A stretch of DNA of 64,000 bases, taken from Hirudinaria manillensis. Taxonomy: Eukaryota > Annelida > Clitellata > Hirudinida > Hirudinidae. A program made the position numbers and the translations under genes. Where the stretch lies: contig CM067527.1 in the NCBI GenBank assembly GCA_034509925.1, positions 8,498,001 to 8,562,000 of the forward strand. The letters run 5' to 3'. Numbering within the stretch: the stretch's first letter is position 1; each line of letters opens with the position of its first letter. The notes beneath the pieces were generated by a model that had not been told where the DNA came from, ran no database searches, and saw nothing but the letters and a program-made list of their open reading frames with translations. Positions 29,101 through 41,100 of this stretch are shown here, piece by piece.

Positions 29101-32100
29101 CTCGTCTAGCCGATCGCATGCTTGCATCATACTAGACTTGCGAATCCACCGCTCCAGCTTCGCCCTGCACTGTCTTGAACGTGATGCCGTGGCGTTTCTT
29201 GAAGTTGTCCAGCCAACCGTCGCTCGCCTTGGGGTCAGAGATTTGCATCAGCTCGGACAGTTTAATCGCCTTCTCCTTGATGAGATCGCCGCTGACAGGC
29301 AGATTCTGTCCTCTTGCTTGCTTCAACTACATGAACGTTCCCCCATCGATCTTCGGGTAGTGAGCTTAAGCCAGCTTCATGCGCTTCGATGGAACTCCAG
29401 TTTAGATTGCAGCCTCGATTACATTCTTTTTGCTGAGAATACCCTTTACGGTGGTTCTCTTTATTTCGACGCACACCACTTCAACTCGAACAAATCTTCA
29501 CCTTCCTTAATCATCCCTCACCAACAAGTCCTGGGAAAGTATTGACCTGACCAAGCCTTAAGAATACAAAGTAATGTCTCTTGACTACTTCCCCGCCTGG
29601 AATTATGTCCTTAACTTCATGGGTTAGATAAACATCTCCAGGACCCTGGTGGCATAGAAGCGAGAGTAGTGGGTGGCGTGATAAATTTATTTGGTATAGA
29701 ATTTTGTAGGTACCGAGCAAAAGTGGCATAATAGGGAGAGTGGCATAGTAATGAGATTTGTCTATATTGGTATTATTTACAGCAGTTCTAGAACGAACGA
29801 AAATACTTTGATACGCCATAGCGATGATGATCATGGAGGATACACTACCACGGGAAGATCTACTTCGGGTGTTGTTCGTATTTATTCCGGAGGTGCTGTG
29901 AGTTGGTTTAGTCAAAGATACGTCAGTAGCCGTATCAACGACTGAAGCAGAAGTAGCTTCTGCAAATGAAGCGAATAGAGGAGCTGTTTCGTTGAAAAGG
30001 TTGTTAAAGGACATTACTGGATATTCTAGCAAACCAGAAATTTACGTTGGTATTTGCAATTAAACTAGCTGAGAACCAATAGTATCACAAAAGAACCATA
30101 TATATCAAGACAAGACGTTTTTCGAAAAAGGTGATGTTTGTGTCAAAAGCCTCATCAGAATTTCTTTTTGACAAAACCTGTGAATGAAGTGAGGCTGAAC
30201 ATGCTAATGGGAGAAATGGGACTGAAATAATAATTCAGTAATTTTTAACAAAATGAGGTGTTGAGCTTATGTGCAAAAACTTTTTTTGTTAAAAGTTTGA
30301 ATTATTAAATTATTGATTTTTGGTTCCATTCTCCGTCATTTTTGCTTCTTCCTATAAATAATGAAGGTCTGTTGTGGCAGTCCTTTAAACTTGATCTATT
30401 AGAGGCTTATTTAAAAAAAAGTAATTTACCTGCCTCTCTGCACAGGTTCAAGGAATATGAGAAACAAACTTTTCGTGAAATAGTGCCTATGATCATATCT
30501 GATAACTGGATATGTGACTGACAAAAACAAACTCTCTGAGTTTCAGTGCATCTCACTTATCCACTTTTGAGTTGTCTATGAATTAACTATGCTGCCACGT
30601 CGCTGATGGCAGGTTTCGTTGTTGTTGAGCGCCACTCACTTATTGTAAAAAGTAATCGACAATGTCTATCCCCGTTCACTAATCATTAATCAATAATATA
30701 AATTAGTTAACGCAGAATGCTTTATCTTAATATGATTAATGCTGATTATTAATGATTAATGTTTAATGTATAAATTAATAAAATACTAATAATATTAGTA
30801 TATAGCTTAATTGAGTCTCCTGTATTACTATAAATGTCCCTAAAGCTTTGCAACCCCAACTCACTACTGACGGTGTCAAGCTTTTTATTTTTGAGATATT
30901 GACCTAATTCCAACAGGTTTGCGAGAGTAATTGAAGAACATAAATGTGCAAAGATCAAAAGTTTTATCACATTGTCAAGAACTTGTCTCCCGATGCTCCT
31001 GACAGTAGTGTTTTAATTTTAAGGTTTGGGACAGTTTCTCACTCTTTGGGCTAATTAGAAGAGAGCATGTTTTTTAAGAAGCGTTACTCTTTCTTTTAAT
31101 TTAATGTTTTCTTTTAATTAACTTTTCCCATAACCGAGCGCGATGCGATAGTGAAAGCGTTACCAACACATTTTCTAGAAATGTCGATGTGGCCTGAATG
31201 GTTAGTGGAGTGGGACTGATTTTTATAGACTGTATATAAAGATGGACATTTGATTTTAGAAAAATGGAGTTGAATGAAAAGACCGGATTGTGAGAGAGTC
31301 GTGTAGTGTTGTGGTATGCGCTGAAAGTTTGAATTGGAAAGTGTTTTGCGATGGAGAGTAGTGTCGGAGTGATTTTTCTGCTTGTTCGAAGTTGTGTCGT
31401 ATGAACTGTTTTCGTTTATGAACTATCAATTAAGCCTTGTAGGGTTAATATTACCAATGGTAAAAGAAAAAATTATTTGTAAAAGTCGTGGAGTTCTAAC
31501 TTCTTCATTTTCGAAACCGTCACGGATCCTTACGGGATGTGACACACATATAGTACAACTTTCTATTTTAAAAAATCTATAATCTACAATGAAGGACCTA
31601 ATTTTAGAATGCTTCCCAATGGTAAACCGCTGTCTCAAGCGAATAATATAGAATATAATTATATAGAAGGTTTGCGTCTTATTTGTTATATATTTCGAAC
31701 ATATTTAACAAATATTGGTATTTTTTAAATTATTCATAAAAGAGTTTTTATTTATTTAAATTCATACGTAATAAAACAAACGTCAATTTTAGCCGGGGCT
31801 GGGGTTGGGTGATCAAGCTCGCAATAGTTACTCCTTGTGCAAAATATTTTGAGTTTTGGGAATCATCATATGGTCATCAAGCTCAATGAGGTCCAAATTT
31901 TGTCAGAGAGCGGTAAAATAACAGAAACCCATTCCGGCAATAACTTTTTAATAAAAGGGACTTTGCTGGAAAGATAAGCGATCAATGACCAGAGTGTAAG
32001 CTAGAAGAAATATTAAGTCATTTGCGTTCAAAGGAGTGGGGTTTAACAAAATATAAATATACGAAAATTCTAATAATAATTATTTAATAAATTAAGTAAT

Positions 32101-35100
32101 CACAAAAGGTTTCGTTTACCTGATGGCAAAATATTGATTTAGGCAGGGATGGGGAATCGGGTAATACTGCATTGCGTGTTTTCAAATTTTTGTAGAGTTC
32201 AAGTGTACTGCATTTATAGAAAAAAATGCTGCCTGTGTGATGGTCATATAATAAATAATTCCTATGTTGAAACCATGCACTTTGTTTGACTCGCAGCCTA
32301 CTCATTGTCAAAACATGATAAACAAATTTGAAAATCAGTTCCTGATAAAAATGAAGTAAATTCGTTTTAAAGTTAACAAGATCTCAATCTAATATTTAAA
32401 CTACATAACAGCATTAACAAGCAAGGGATCATCAGGGGTACCACAAACAAGTTCCTTTCTAAAGATTTCTTTTTATCCTAAGAGTACAAACGGAACTAGA
32501 GCATATTCATTGTTTGAGCGGTTGTTCTGTGTTTGCTTTAGATTTGAGATTTTTAGAAGGGAAAGTTGCGTTGCATTTGATAAAACGTTTGATAGTTGCA
32601 ATAAGATTGTGATTTATGATGACTGTGGAAGAGGAAGTCACATTAAATGTGGGACAAATGTGACATCAATTCAACATGTCAAAGTAAGTGGTTCTGGAAT
32701 CATGTCAAGATTTCTAAAATAGGAAGCTTGAAACTGTCAGTCGTGAGTCGAGGTTGCAAAGCCTTTGGGATAGTTATAAGGAAAGAGGAGATCCAATTAA
32801 GCTCCACATTAACATTATTAATGCATTACTATATTAAACAAATGAAAACAACTGAAAAAAGTATTCTGCACGTTAATCAATGATTGGTGAATGCGGACAG
32901 GATATCGTAAAAAAAAACCCGTGGTGCTTAACTACAAATTTGAATTAGTTTCATTGGTTTACGAGAACTTTGCAAAAATGTAAAATTCCCAGCAACCCGT
33001 GGTGCTTAACTACAAATTTGAATTAGTTTCATTGGTTTACGAGAACTTTGCAAAAATGTAAAATTCCCAGCATTATTGGGCAGAGTGTACACAATTTCTG
33101 AAATGCTTACTTTTAAAGATGTTTTAGAGATAATTATAACTTTTGAGAAATTTACAAAAATTGGGTTTGTAGATGTAGGAAATGTTAAGGGGAAGAATTT
33201 GTAAAACTTACCAAAATAGAGCTGACGATGACCTTTGTATGGTTGCTAGTTATAAAAGTTACAGACTTTGTTTCGCTTTCATTTAACAGTAGTCCATGGG
33301 AATCATTCCAAGAACCAATCTATCAACAACATTAAATGAATCAAATTGAAGGAAAATATGCTGTGTTCGATGTAGGGATATACCAGGTTCTTAATACATT
33401 AGAAAGCTGTGCGACGTACGGTTACACGGTAATTTCGTATCTGGAGTCAAAATTAACGGTAATACCGTGGGGATAAAAAGTAATCCATTTTTACCGAAAA
33501 TAATCATAAATGCAAAAAAATCTTAAATTTACTCAAAGTTATTTTATCATTTTAGTATTTAAAGTTATTCTTAGTTTTTGAATATTTCCTTGTCATATTA
33601 CAGTTTGTTATAATGTTAGAAACAAAAAAAGCGACAGAAAAACGTCAGGGTTTTATTATCTTTCGCAACAATAAGAAATCGGAACTAACTACTGCTAGAG
33701 CGGCCATATCTTTTTGGATAAGAAAGCCTAATTAATCTTTATCCAAGGTTAGCAAAAGTAGCTAGCGCAGTTTTGTCAATCTCTGCTACTAGCACGTCTT
33801 CCGAAAGATCGTTTTCTGATGCTGGTTTAACCGTGAACGAAGAAGGACATAGTTACATCCATATTGTTTAGATGGACTGTTATCTTGACATGGTTTGAAT
33901 AATTAATAAATGTTTTAACGAAATTCTAACGTTCCTATTTCTTCAACTGCTTTTAACAAGTGGATATCTTGAAATGGGGACGGAAACTTAGATTGGGGTT
34001 GGCAATCCATGCAGGTCCAGGGGTAGGGTATGGGAACAATTTCTGTCTTTGGTGTCACTCTCTACTGTACTTTCCAGCCTGGCTTGAATAGGACAAGTAG
34101 CTTCATATAATTGAGAGAGTAGGGCCTCTTAATTGCTGTTTGTGTATACAAATAGAAACCGGGGCAGAGCTTGTGTAAACTACGCTGTGATTGTCTATAT
34201 GTAAATATGACTTGGAAATATTATACGCCATAGTTATCGTTTTGAACATCTGTATCAGTGAAATAACTCTCGACAAGATCCCTATCCGTTTGATGGTGGA
34301 TGTTACTCTGGTCCTAAATCATAAGCAAGTGATTAAATGATTAAAATATTTCTAATAGGCAATAAGCAAAATCAACGGTTCTTGTTTTATTCATTTGACT
34401 GTAGATATGAACGTATGATCTGGTTTGGCTTTCTGTGGTTATTTCCATGTCTAATTCTGCTGAAAATACTTGCCAAGGCTATTACTGCACTCCACAAATT
34501 AATACGAAAGTGAACCTAAGAGGTAATTCATTAATGAAGCAGTTAACTAAGTTTGTTTATATAATAACTGTAATTTTATTATCAAATAACTAGGTAAATA
34601 CTAACTAGGTCGTCATCTTTTACATTGATATTATTGACCTTGGCTATGACTAGGACGGGTTAGGGTTAGGGTTAGGGTTAGGGTTAGGGTTGTTTTATTC
34701 ATTTGACTGTAGATATGAACGTATGATCTGGTTTGGCTTTCTGTGGTTATTTCCATGTCTAATTCTGCTGAAAATACTTGCCAAGGCTATTACTGCACTC
34801 CACAAATTAATACGAAAGTGAACCTAAGAGGTAATTCATTAATGAAGTAGTTAACTAAGTTTGTTTATATAATAACTGTAATTTTATTATCAAATAACTA
34901 GGTAAATACTAACTAGGTCGTCATCTTTTACATTGATATTATTGACCTTGGCTATGACTAGGACGCTTTTGACCAATTGTTTTGCACAGCAACAGTCAAA
35001 GATCTAAGTCTCTTCTGTGTCAAAGCTATGCGCTTACAATTTGCAGGTAGTGCTTCTCCAACTCTATGACATGGAGAACCAGATAACGATACTTTTTTGC

Positions 35101-38100
35101 GCCTTGCTATGGACATGAATTTTCCTCTAGCAGCGAACGGACGAGCTGACGCAAAATTGCAAAGTTACTGTAGAATTTTCACTTTTGCCAGATACTTTAG
35201 AAAATGAGCACCAGCTTCTAGGGAACTCTTTCTGTTTTGCTGCTGGAGTCCAATTTTTATAAAACTGCTGTCAATAAATGTCAGTGAAGTATCCAAATGA
35301 TCATCATCAGATCTTGCTGAATCAAAAGGTAATGAATCAAAAATTACACAGCTCTCACACTGGATGCTTTGCATTTCTGAGGTACTAGTAGCAGAAGTCA
35401 GAGGTACAAACAAATTGGCAGGCATTTCATTAGTTCTTGAATTGGCTGCATACATGAGTTTTTTTTATCTGTGAACATTTGGGAAAAAGTGTGGCATACT
35501 TAATATAGACTGCTGCCTGATGTTTACAAAAGGCTCCTTGTTGTCCAGAGAAACAAGTATACACACCCACCTCATACCTTGCTTTATCTGTTCCGCATAC
35601 ATAGATATGTTCCGCAAATAGAAAATATCGTTTCCAGTCTGTTGAACAGATTCAGCACTGTCAGAAAGTATCTCGGTTCCCTTGTCTCTAATTTTTTTCA
35701 TGCACGACATAAGTCTTTGTATGTCTTCCGAATGCGGCACTTACAAACCTGCCAACATAGAACTTATCCAATACCGCAAATGTGCGATCCAGAAAGACCA
35801 GAGCTTTCAAACTTAAGAGCACATCGTCCTTGATGACGGAATGTTGCCTCGGCATAACTCAAGATAGGGCCTCAATAATATTCATGCTTTCATCGCTGTT
35901 TCCACCTTCTTCTAATTCATATTCAAAGGTTGTTGACAAAAGTCATCAAATGCCCTTTATTGTAATCTCAATATCGTCAACAATAAGTGAATAATTCCCA
36001 TAGCCACTCATAGCGCAGTTTGCCCCTCCCCTCTCTGTTTCTATAAATGGTTTATCAAAATTGCAGACGAGGGCGTTTTTACACAAACTGTGGCGTGAGT
36101 GGCTGCTGCCTTTAGTTAAATAGCGTCAGTCTAAGGAGAGTAATTTATAAAAAAAAAACGCTAACCCAGACACATTTTGGAAAAACGAAAAATCAAATTT
36201 AAAGTTATTTTGAGACCAATTTATTGCTAACTACCACGCAAACTGAACATAAACTGAAGAAGAGTCTAACTAAGTATTTAAAACACAAGGCAGGATAAAC
36301 AAGTCAATTGTATACATAATTAAATTACAATAAATGTAACAAAGTATCAAATTATTAAAGCGTGCTGCCTGAAAAAAGGGGAAAAGTTTATCACCGCCAT
36401 GTATTCATGAATGTACATTAAAGAGCCAATAAAAAATTTTTTAAATTGTGTGTTCTAAACCCAGAAATATAGCTTATATTTATTTTAAAATTTAACGAAA
36501 TTTATGAAAGATTCATGTAATGTCACCCAAAAGACATAAGTTTGCCAAATTCATTTGACATCGATATCGAGAGAAAATTTCATTGAAAGTTTTAAACGCG
36601 ATGTTTTTTTAAATTTAAGTATTAAAACCTAATGAAATTTAAAATTAATGAGTGATTCAAGTACTGTCATGCGAAAGACATAAGTTTGCAAAATTTAAGC
36701 TTATTTGGGAAGTAATCGAAAAATCGATTGCAAGATTTGATCATCCACAAAGCAAGTTAAATAAAAACATGTGATAATGACGTGTGGCTGTTAAGAAGCT
36801 GGGATTTTTGTTATGTTTACTTTGAAACTGTTGACATCACCTCCGAACAATGTAAAATTAGGAACATAAGAATGCTTTAAATAACAGAATCTGCTTTAAA
36901 GTGAAAAGATTATTGCGATTTATAACAATTTATTTGTTTAAAGAACAAATTTTTTAATACGAAAACTGTTACAACCCTTGACCCAACATGTAAAATCAGT
37001 CAAGGTCAGCAGTCAATCAGCAGTAAATGATAAAATTTTTCATGAAATTCTTCCTCTAGTATTTTTTAGTCAAATAGAACAATTTTCCAGGGTTACAGCA
37101 TAACAAAGTCTTACTTAAATTTTCATTGCAAGGGCATTTCATTGGCACCTGCACACCTTTCAAATGAAATAACTATTAAAACTATATTTAATGCTACTAA
37201 ATAGCTGTTTTCAGACTTTATATATAGCAAGACAAGTTGGAGGAACACTTACTCAAAACGTACAGTTTTGCCCTCCGCTATAAGTCTCTACAGGAAATGG
37301 CTGACATCACGGCGGTGCCGCTTCCGATCAATCCCTTTGTTTGGCGTCCCCTTCGCTCGAGGAGGTGAGAAGAGTTATGAAAGTGAGGAACCGATCAGCG
37401 CCAGGACCCAGCGGAGTTCCCTATCTCCTATACAAAATAGGTCCCAAGGCAGTACTTCCGCGGCATTCCCTTATTCAGAGAGCATGATCGACGGCAGAGG
37501 TCGATGGTGATTCAGAACAATATCGCTGCTGAATGTAGAAGAGAAATTATTTTTCTCTATCATGGCATCGAGGCTCACAGGGTTCGTGATGTCTAATCAA
37601 CAAGTGGATATTTCAGTCAAAAAGAGAGGCATTCCAGGTTGTACCCGGTTGCAGCGAGCATACCTCGATGATCTGGGAAGCTATCCAGAGAGCCAGGAAG
37701 AACCGGCTCAGTTTGTACGTCGTGTGGCTGGACCAAGCGAACGCATAAGGGTCAGTGCCGCACCGGCTCCTATGGAAAACATTGGAGGCCCATCATGCGC
37801 CTCTTCCCGTTATTCACATCCTTCAGGAATACTTTAACGTGTTCGTGATGCGGTTTTCCACCAAGACGTACACAACAAGGTGGGTGCCTCTAAAGGTTGG
37901 AATAGCTATGGGGTGCAGGATTTCCCCTTCCCTATTTGTATTAGCGATGCAAATTCTACTGAAGGCAGCCGGGTCTCGTATCCCAGAGGCGGACATTGGT
38001 AAAGGTGTGTACATGCCCTCCAATAAAGGTATTCATGGATGACACTACCCTGACTATGAACAGGAAGAAGGTTGTCCAAAATACCCTGGACAAATTGGAC

Positions 38101-41100
38101 GACCTTCTCGAGTGGTGTCATATGACTTTCAAGCTTGCGAAATCCAGAAGTAATCATAACCGGCGGTAAATGTTGGGTCCAGATGGAAACCGAGAGGGAC
38201 ATCCGGCTGATCACCGGATACGGCCCGCCCCCGAAAACGTAAGGATATTCAAAGGGCCAAAACGTTTGAAGATGGGGGACTCCTCTGAGGATCACTGTCG
38301 GAGCTCCAAGGTGGAGTAATAAGAAACAAAGAGCAGAACAAAAATTGGCAGTGATGGCAAAGTTACTCAAAAAAACTAACTAGTTACAGTTGCCAAAAAA
38401 CTAAAGTTAGTTACGTTGTTACATAGAGCAACTACATCTAAGTAGGTCGAGACATTTCCTATTACTTTAAAGTAACCGCGACATGATTCGGTGGGCATTT
38501 TTTAATTGGAATTTTCTAAGACTCGATATAAGGATTTGACATCAAATCAAGAATAATCAAGTTTTAAAATTGTTTTGTGTGTGATAGTTGGAAATAAAGA
38601 GATATTAAGACCTTAATAGATTTAAATTGCACATTTTTCAAACAGTATTTGTTGGAAGGTTAGTAAAAACAAAAAAGAGAGGTCAAATTTCATAAGGAAA
38701 TATTGCAATTAAATTATTAAGAGGCGTTTGTTATCAATGAACGTTAATAAATAGAAACATTTACCAATCATTATTATTATTAGGCATGCAGAAATTTGGA
38801 GGACTGGATAGTAGATATTAGACCTGGCATATCCTTGCATCAGTCGCTAATTCGTATTTAGAAATTACCTGTTTAACATGAGAATTGAAAGTCATTTCAA
38901 GGACTTCGTACCTGAAGTTAATTCTTTGGCCAAACTCATTAAAACTGATCGGACCAGTGTAACCGCTTAGCTGAACCTTTGGAAATGAAATTATCAAAAT
39001 AATTTTTTACTAGTTTTAGAAATCTTAACATAGTTAACGTTATTAACATAGAAACCTGCAACATCATAAAATAAAGTGGCCACAGCAATTAGTGCAGTGA
39101 TGTTAATACTAAATATCAGTCCGTCTCTTTAAACTCTAGGAACAGACTGATATTTAGTATATTTAGTGTGATGTTCCTAGAGTTTAAAGAAACGGACTGA
39201 TATTTAGTATTAACTAACTTATAATTTTAAAATGAATTAAAAGTTGTTTTTTTTATGGGCCAAGGCTTATATAAGCATTACAATAAAAGTAGAAGCTATT
39301 CGCTTATTACCCGACTTTAGATAAAGTACCCATCATCGATAACTACTTTATCAAGCGGATAAAATTACTAAATAAACCAGCTATTTTGGTCAGCTTTGTA
39401 TGGTCAACACTAGACAACAAAAAATGGATGCCTATGAAGCCTCAGCTGGAGAGTATGAGCTATTTCACTAAATGCTTACCCCCATAGGTATGGTAATGTG
39501 CGGCGTATTACTTGCTTAACTAGAAGTGGCATGGACATGCTATTCATAGATTCTAAATACTTAATTATAAATTAATAAAGTGAAATGATTAAGTAAACTT
39601 AATAATAAAGCTTTTTAATTGCATGGAGCCAGGATCACATCTATTCCAGAAGCGTATGTCCTCAACAGATACTGCTTGCTCTTGTAACATCTCCATCTTG
39701 TACTTGGGCACGTAATTCATTAAGAACCTCATACTAACACTGGTCAACAAATTTTGACAAAAGTCATGTCGTTGATTTAGAATAGTTATTTCACTTCAAT
39801 GTTTACCCGTCAAACACGAATGCGACAGTCAAATTATAGAAAAAAATTTTTTCACAAAATGCACGTTGATAGTTACAGGTCTTTGGATTTGAAAAAAAAA
39901 TCAAGTCATAGAATATGTAAAATATTTCTTCGTCTGATTCTTGTGTATATGTCCGCCAATCATATCAGTGTGAAATTTTCCATTTGCCACGAAGGATTTT
40001 CACTCGCTCTTTAATTTTCTTAGTTCGATTTGCCGCCTGAATTCTTTAGCTTTTATGAAACGACTTGACGGTCTTGAACTTTTTGATGCAAGAAGCGTAG
40101 ATGAAATCGAAGTTCTTCATGGCGCCTTCTCTTTTCATAATTTTCATAAGACCGGCAACGAGGTTGCCACAATGACCTGTCTTTGTTCGAGGGAAATTTG
40201 GTCCTTTGCTTGAATATGCCTGTTGCCGGAAGAGAAATTCGATCCAACTCGGTATTGTGGTTTGCGTCCTGCCACTTGTTTGGTGGACGCTGCCTCCCTC
40301 AACCAGACCGGCCTCCCTACCCACTCTTTCCACATAACATTTCCTGCTCCGTCTCCTCCTCCTGGAGGATCCTAACACCAAGCGATGGATCCCAAACTTC
40401 AATGATAGGAAAGTCCAGAGAATCCCCTATATAATCCCATATATTAATATGTATGCAATTGTTTACCTAGTGACATCTTATATTTTAGCAATGCCTACTT
40501 CTAGTAATATTTTCATATATTCATGCTTCTCTGTGTCTTTAGTTTGAGTATGGGATTTTCAACCTTAATTTGACGAACCTTCGCTGATGGTATTCCTTAA
40601 TTAGCAAACATTCAACTTTAAATTTCAGGTATGTTATATTTATTCATTATTCGTGGCTCAACTTAGTGATTCATGCAGTTAGATTTATCGGCCATTCTAA
40701 ATTTTGCTATGCTCAAATGCAAAAAAGGTGGATGGGAACAAAACAAAACAATCAATTGAAAAATAACTGCAAATGTCTAAGTCGCGCGCAGTATCAGTAG
40801 CCGCCCAGGGTTATAATAACTAATTCGGTGGATTAACGATGGATAACTTTTGATGTGTGTCTTCGCATTTCATGGCTTCGGTAGGCTTGCGGTTTTATCT
40901 GCAGACCTCTTGCGTTCGTCACTATATCTTAATTCTATTACTTTGATTAGGGCATCATTCGTTGGGAAGGTGATGATCTGGAGCAATTCAGCTGCCTTTC
41001 AACCTAAGGCCAAGACAAGCGCCATAGCTTTTTCTTCATGTTTGTTCCAATTGTTGACTCTGGCTGTTGCTTCAAATCAATTGTGTCTTGTAAATCGACC

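Larger units (their letters stand above)
27745..30420 (+). mobile_element. Decayed copia element, copy 3, with LTR remnants
   Basis: Related sequences of about 150-170 bp bound it: about 27,745-27,900 and 30,250-30,420 share GTTTGAATTATTA, TTATTGATTTTTG, TTGCTTCTTCCT and GGTCTGTTGT. GGTTATGGGCCCAG (27,902) right after the left LTR is the copia primer site. A gag start ([20 protein letters not shown]) is fused by deletion to RT ([19 protein letters not shown]), and RNase H remains at about 29,760-30,050 ([20 protein letters not shown]). Many stops. A pogo-like element interrupts it. Confidence 0.82.
34125..36070 (-). mobile_element. Unclassified inverted-repeat DNA transposon, copy 1
   Basis: The left end has GGGGCAGAGCTTGTGTAAAC then TACGCTGTGATTG, and the right end has the inverse (CTCATAGCGCAGTTTGCCCC). 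Internal minus-strand sequence (35,990-35,560) is clearly related to the ORF of the copy at 47,603-48,442: [20 protein letters not shown] here versus [20 protein letters not shown] there. It is frameshifted here. It contains the telomere-like repeat duplication. The family is not identified. Confidence 0.68.
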
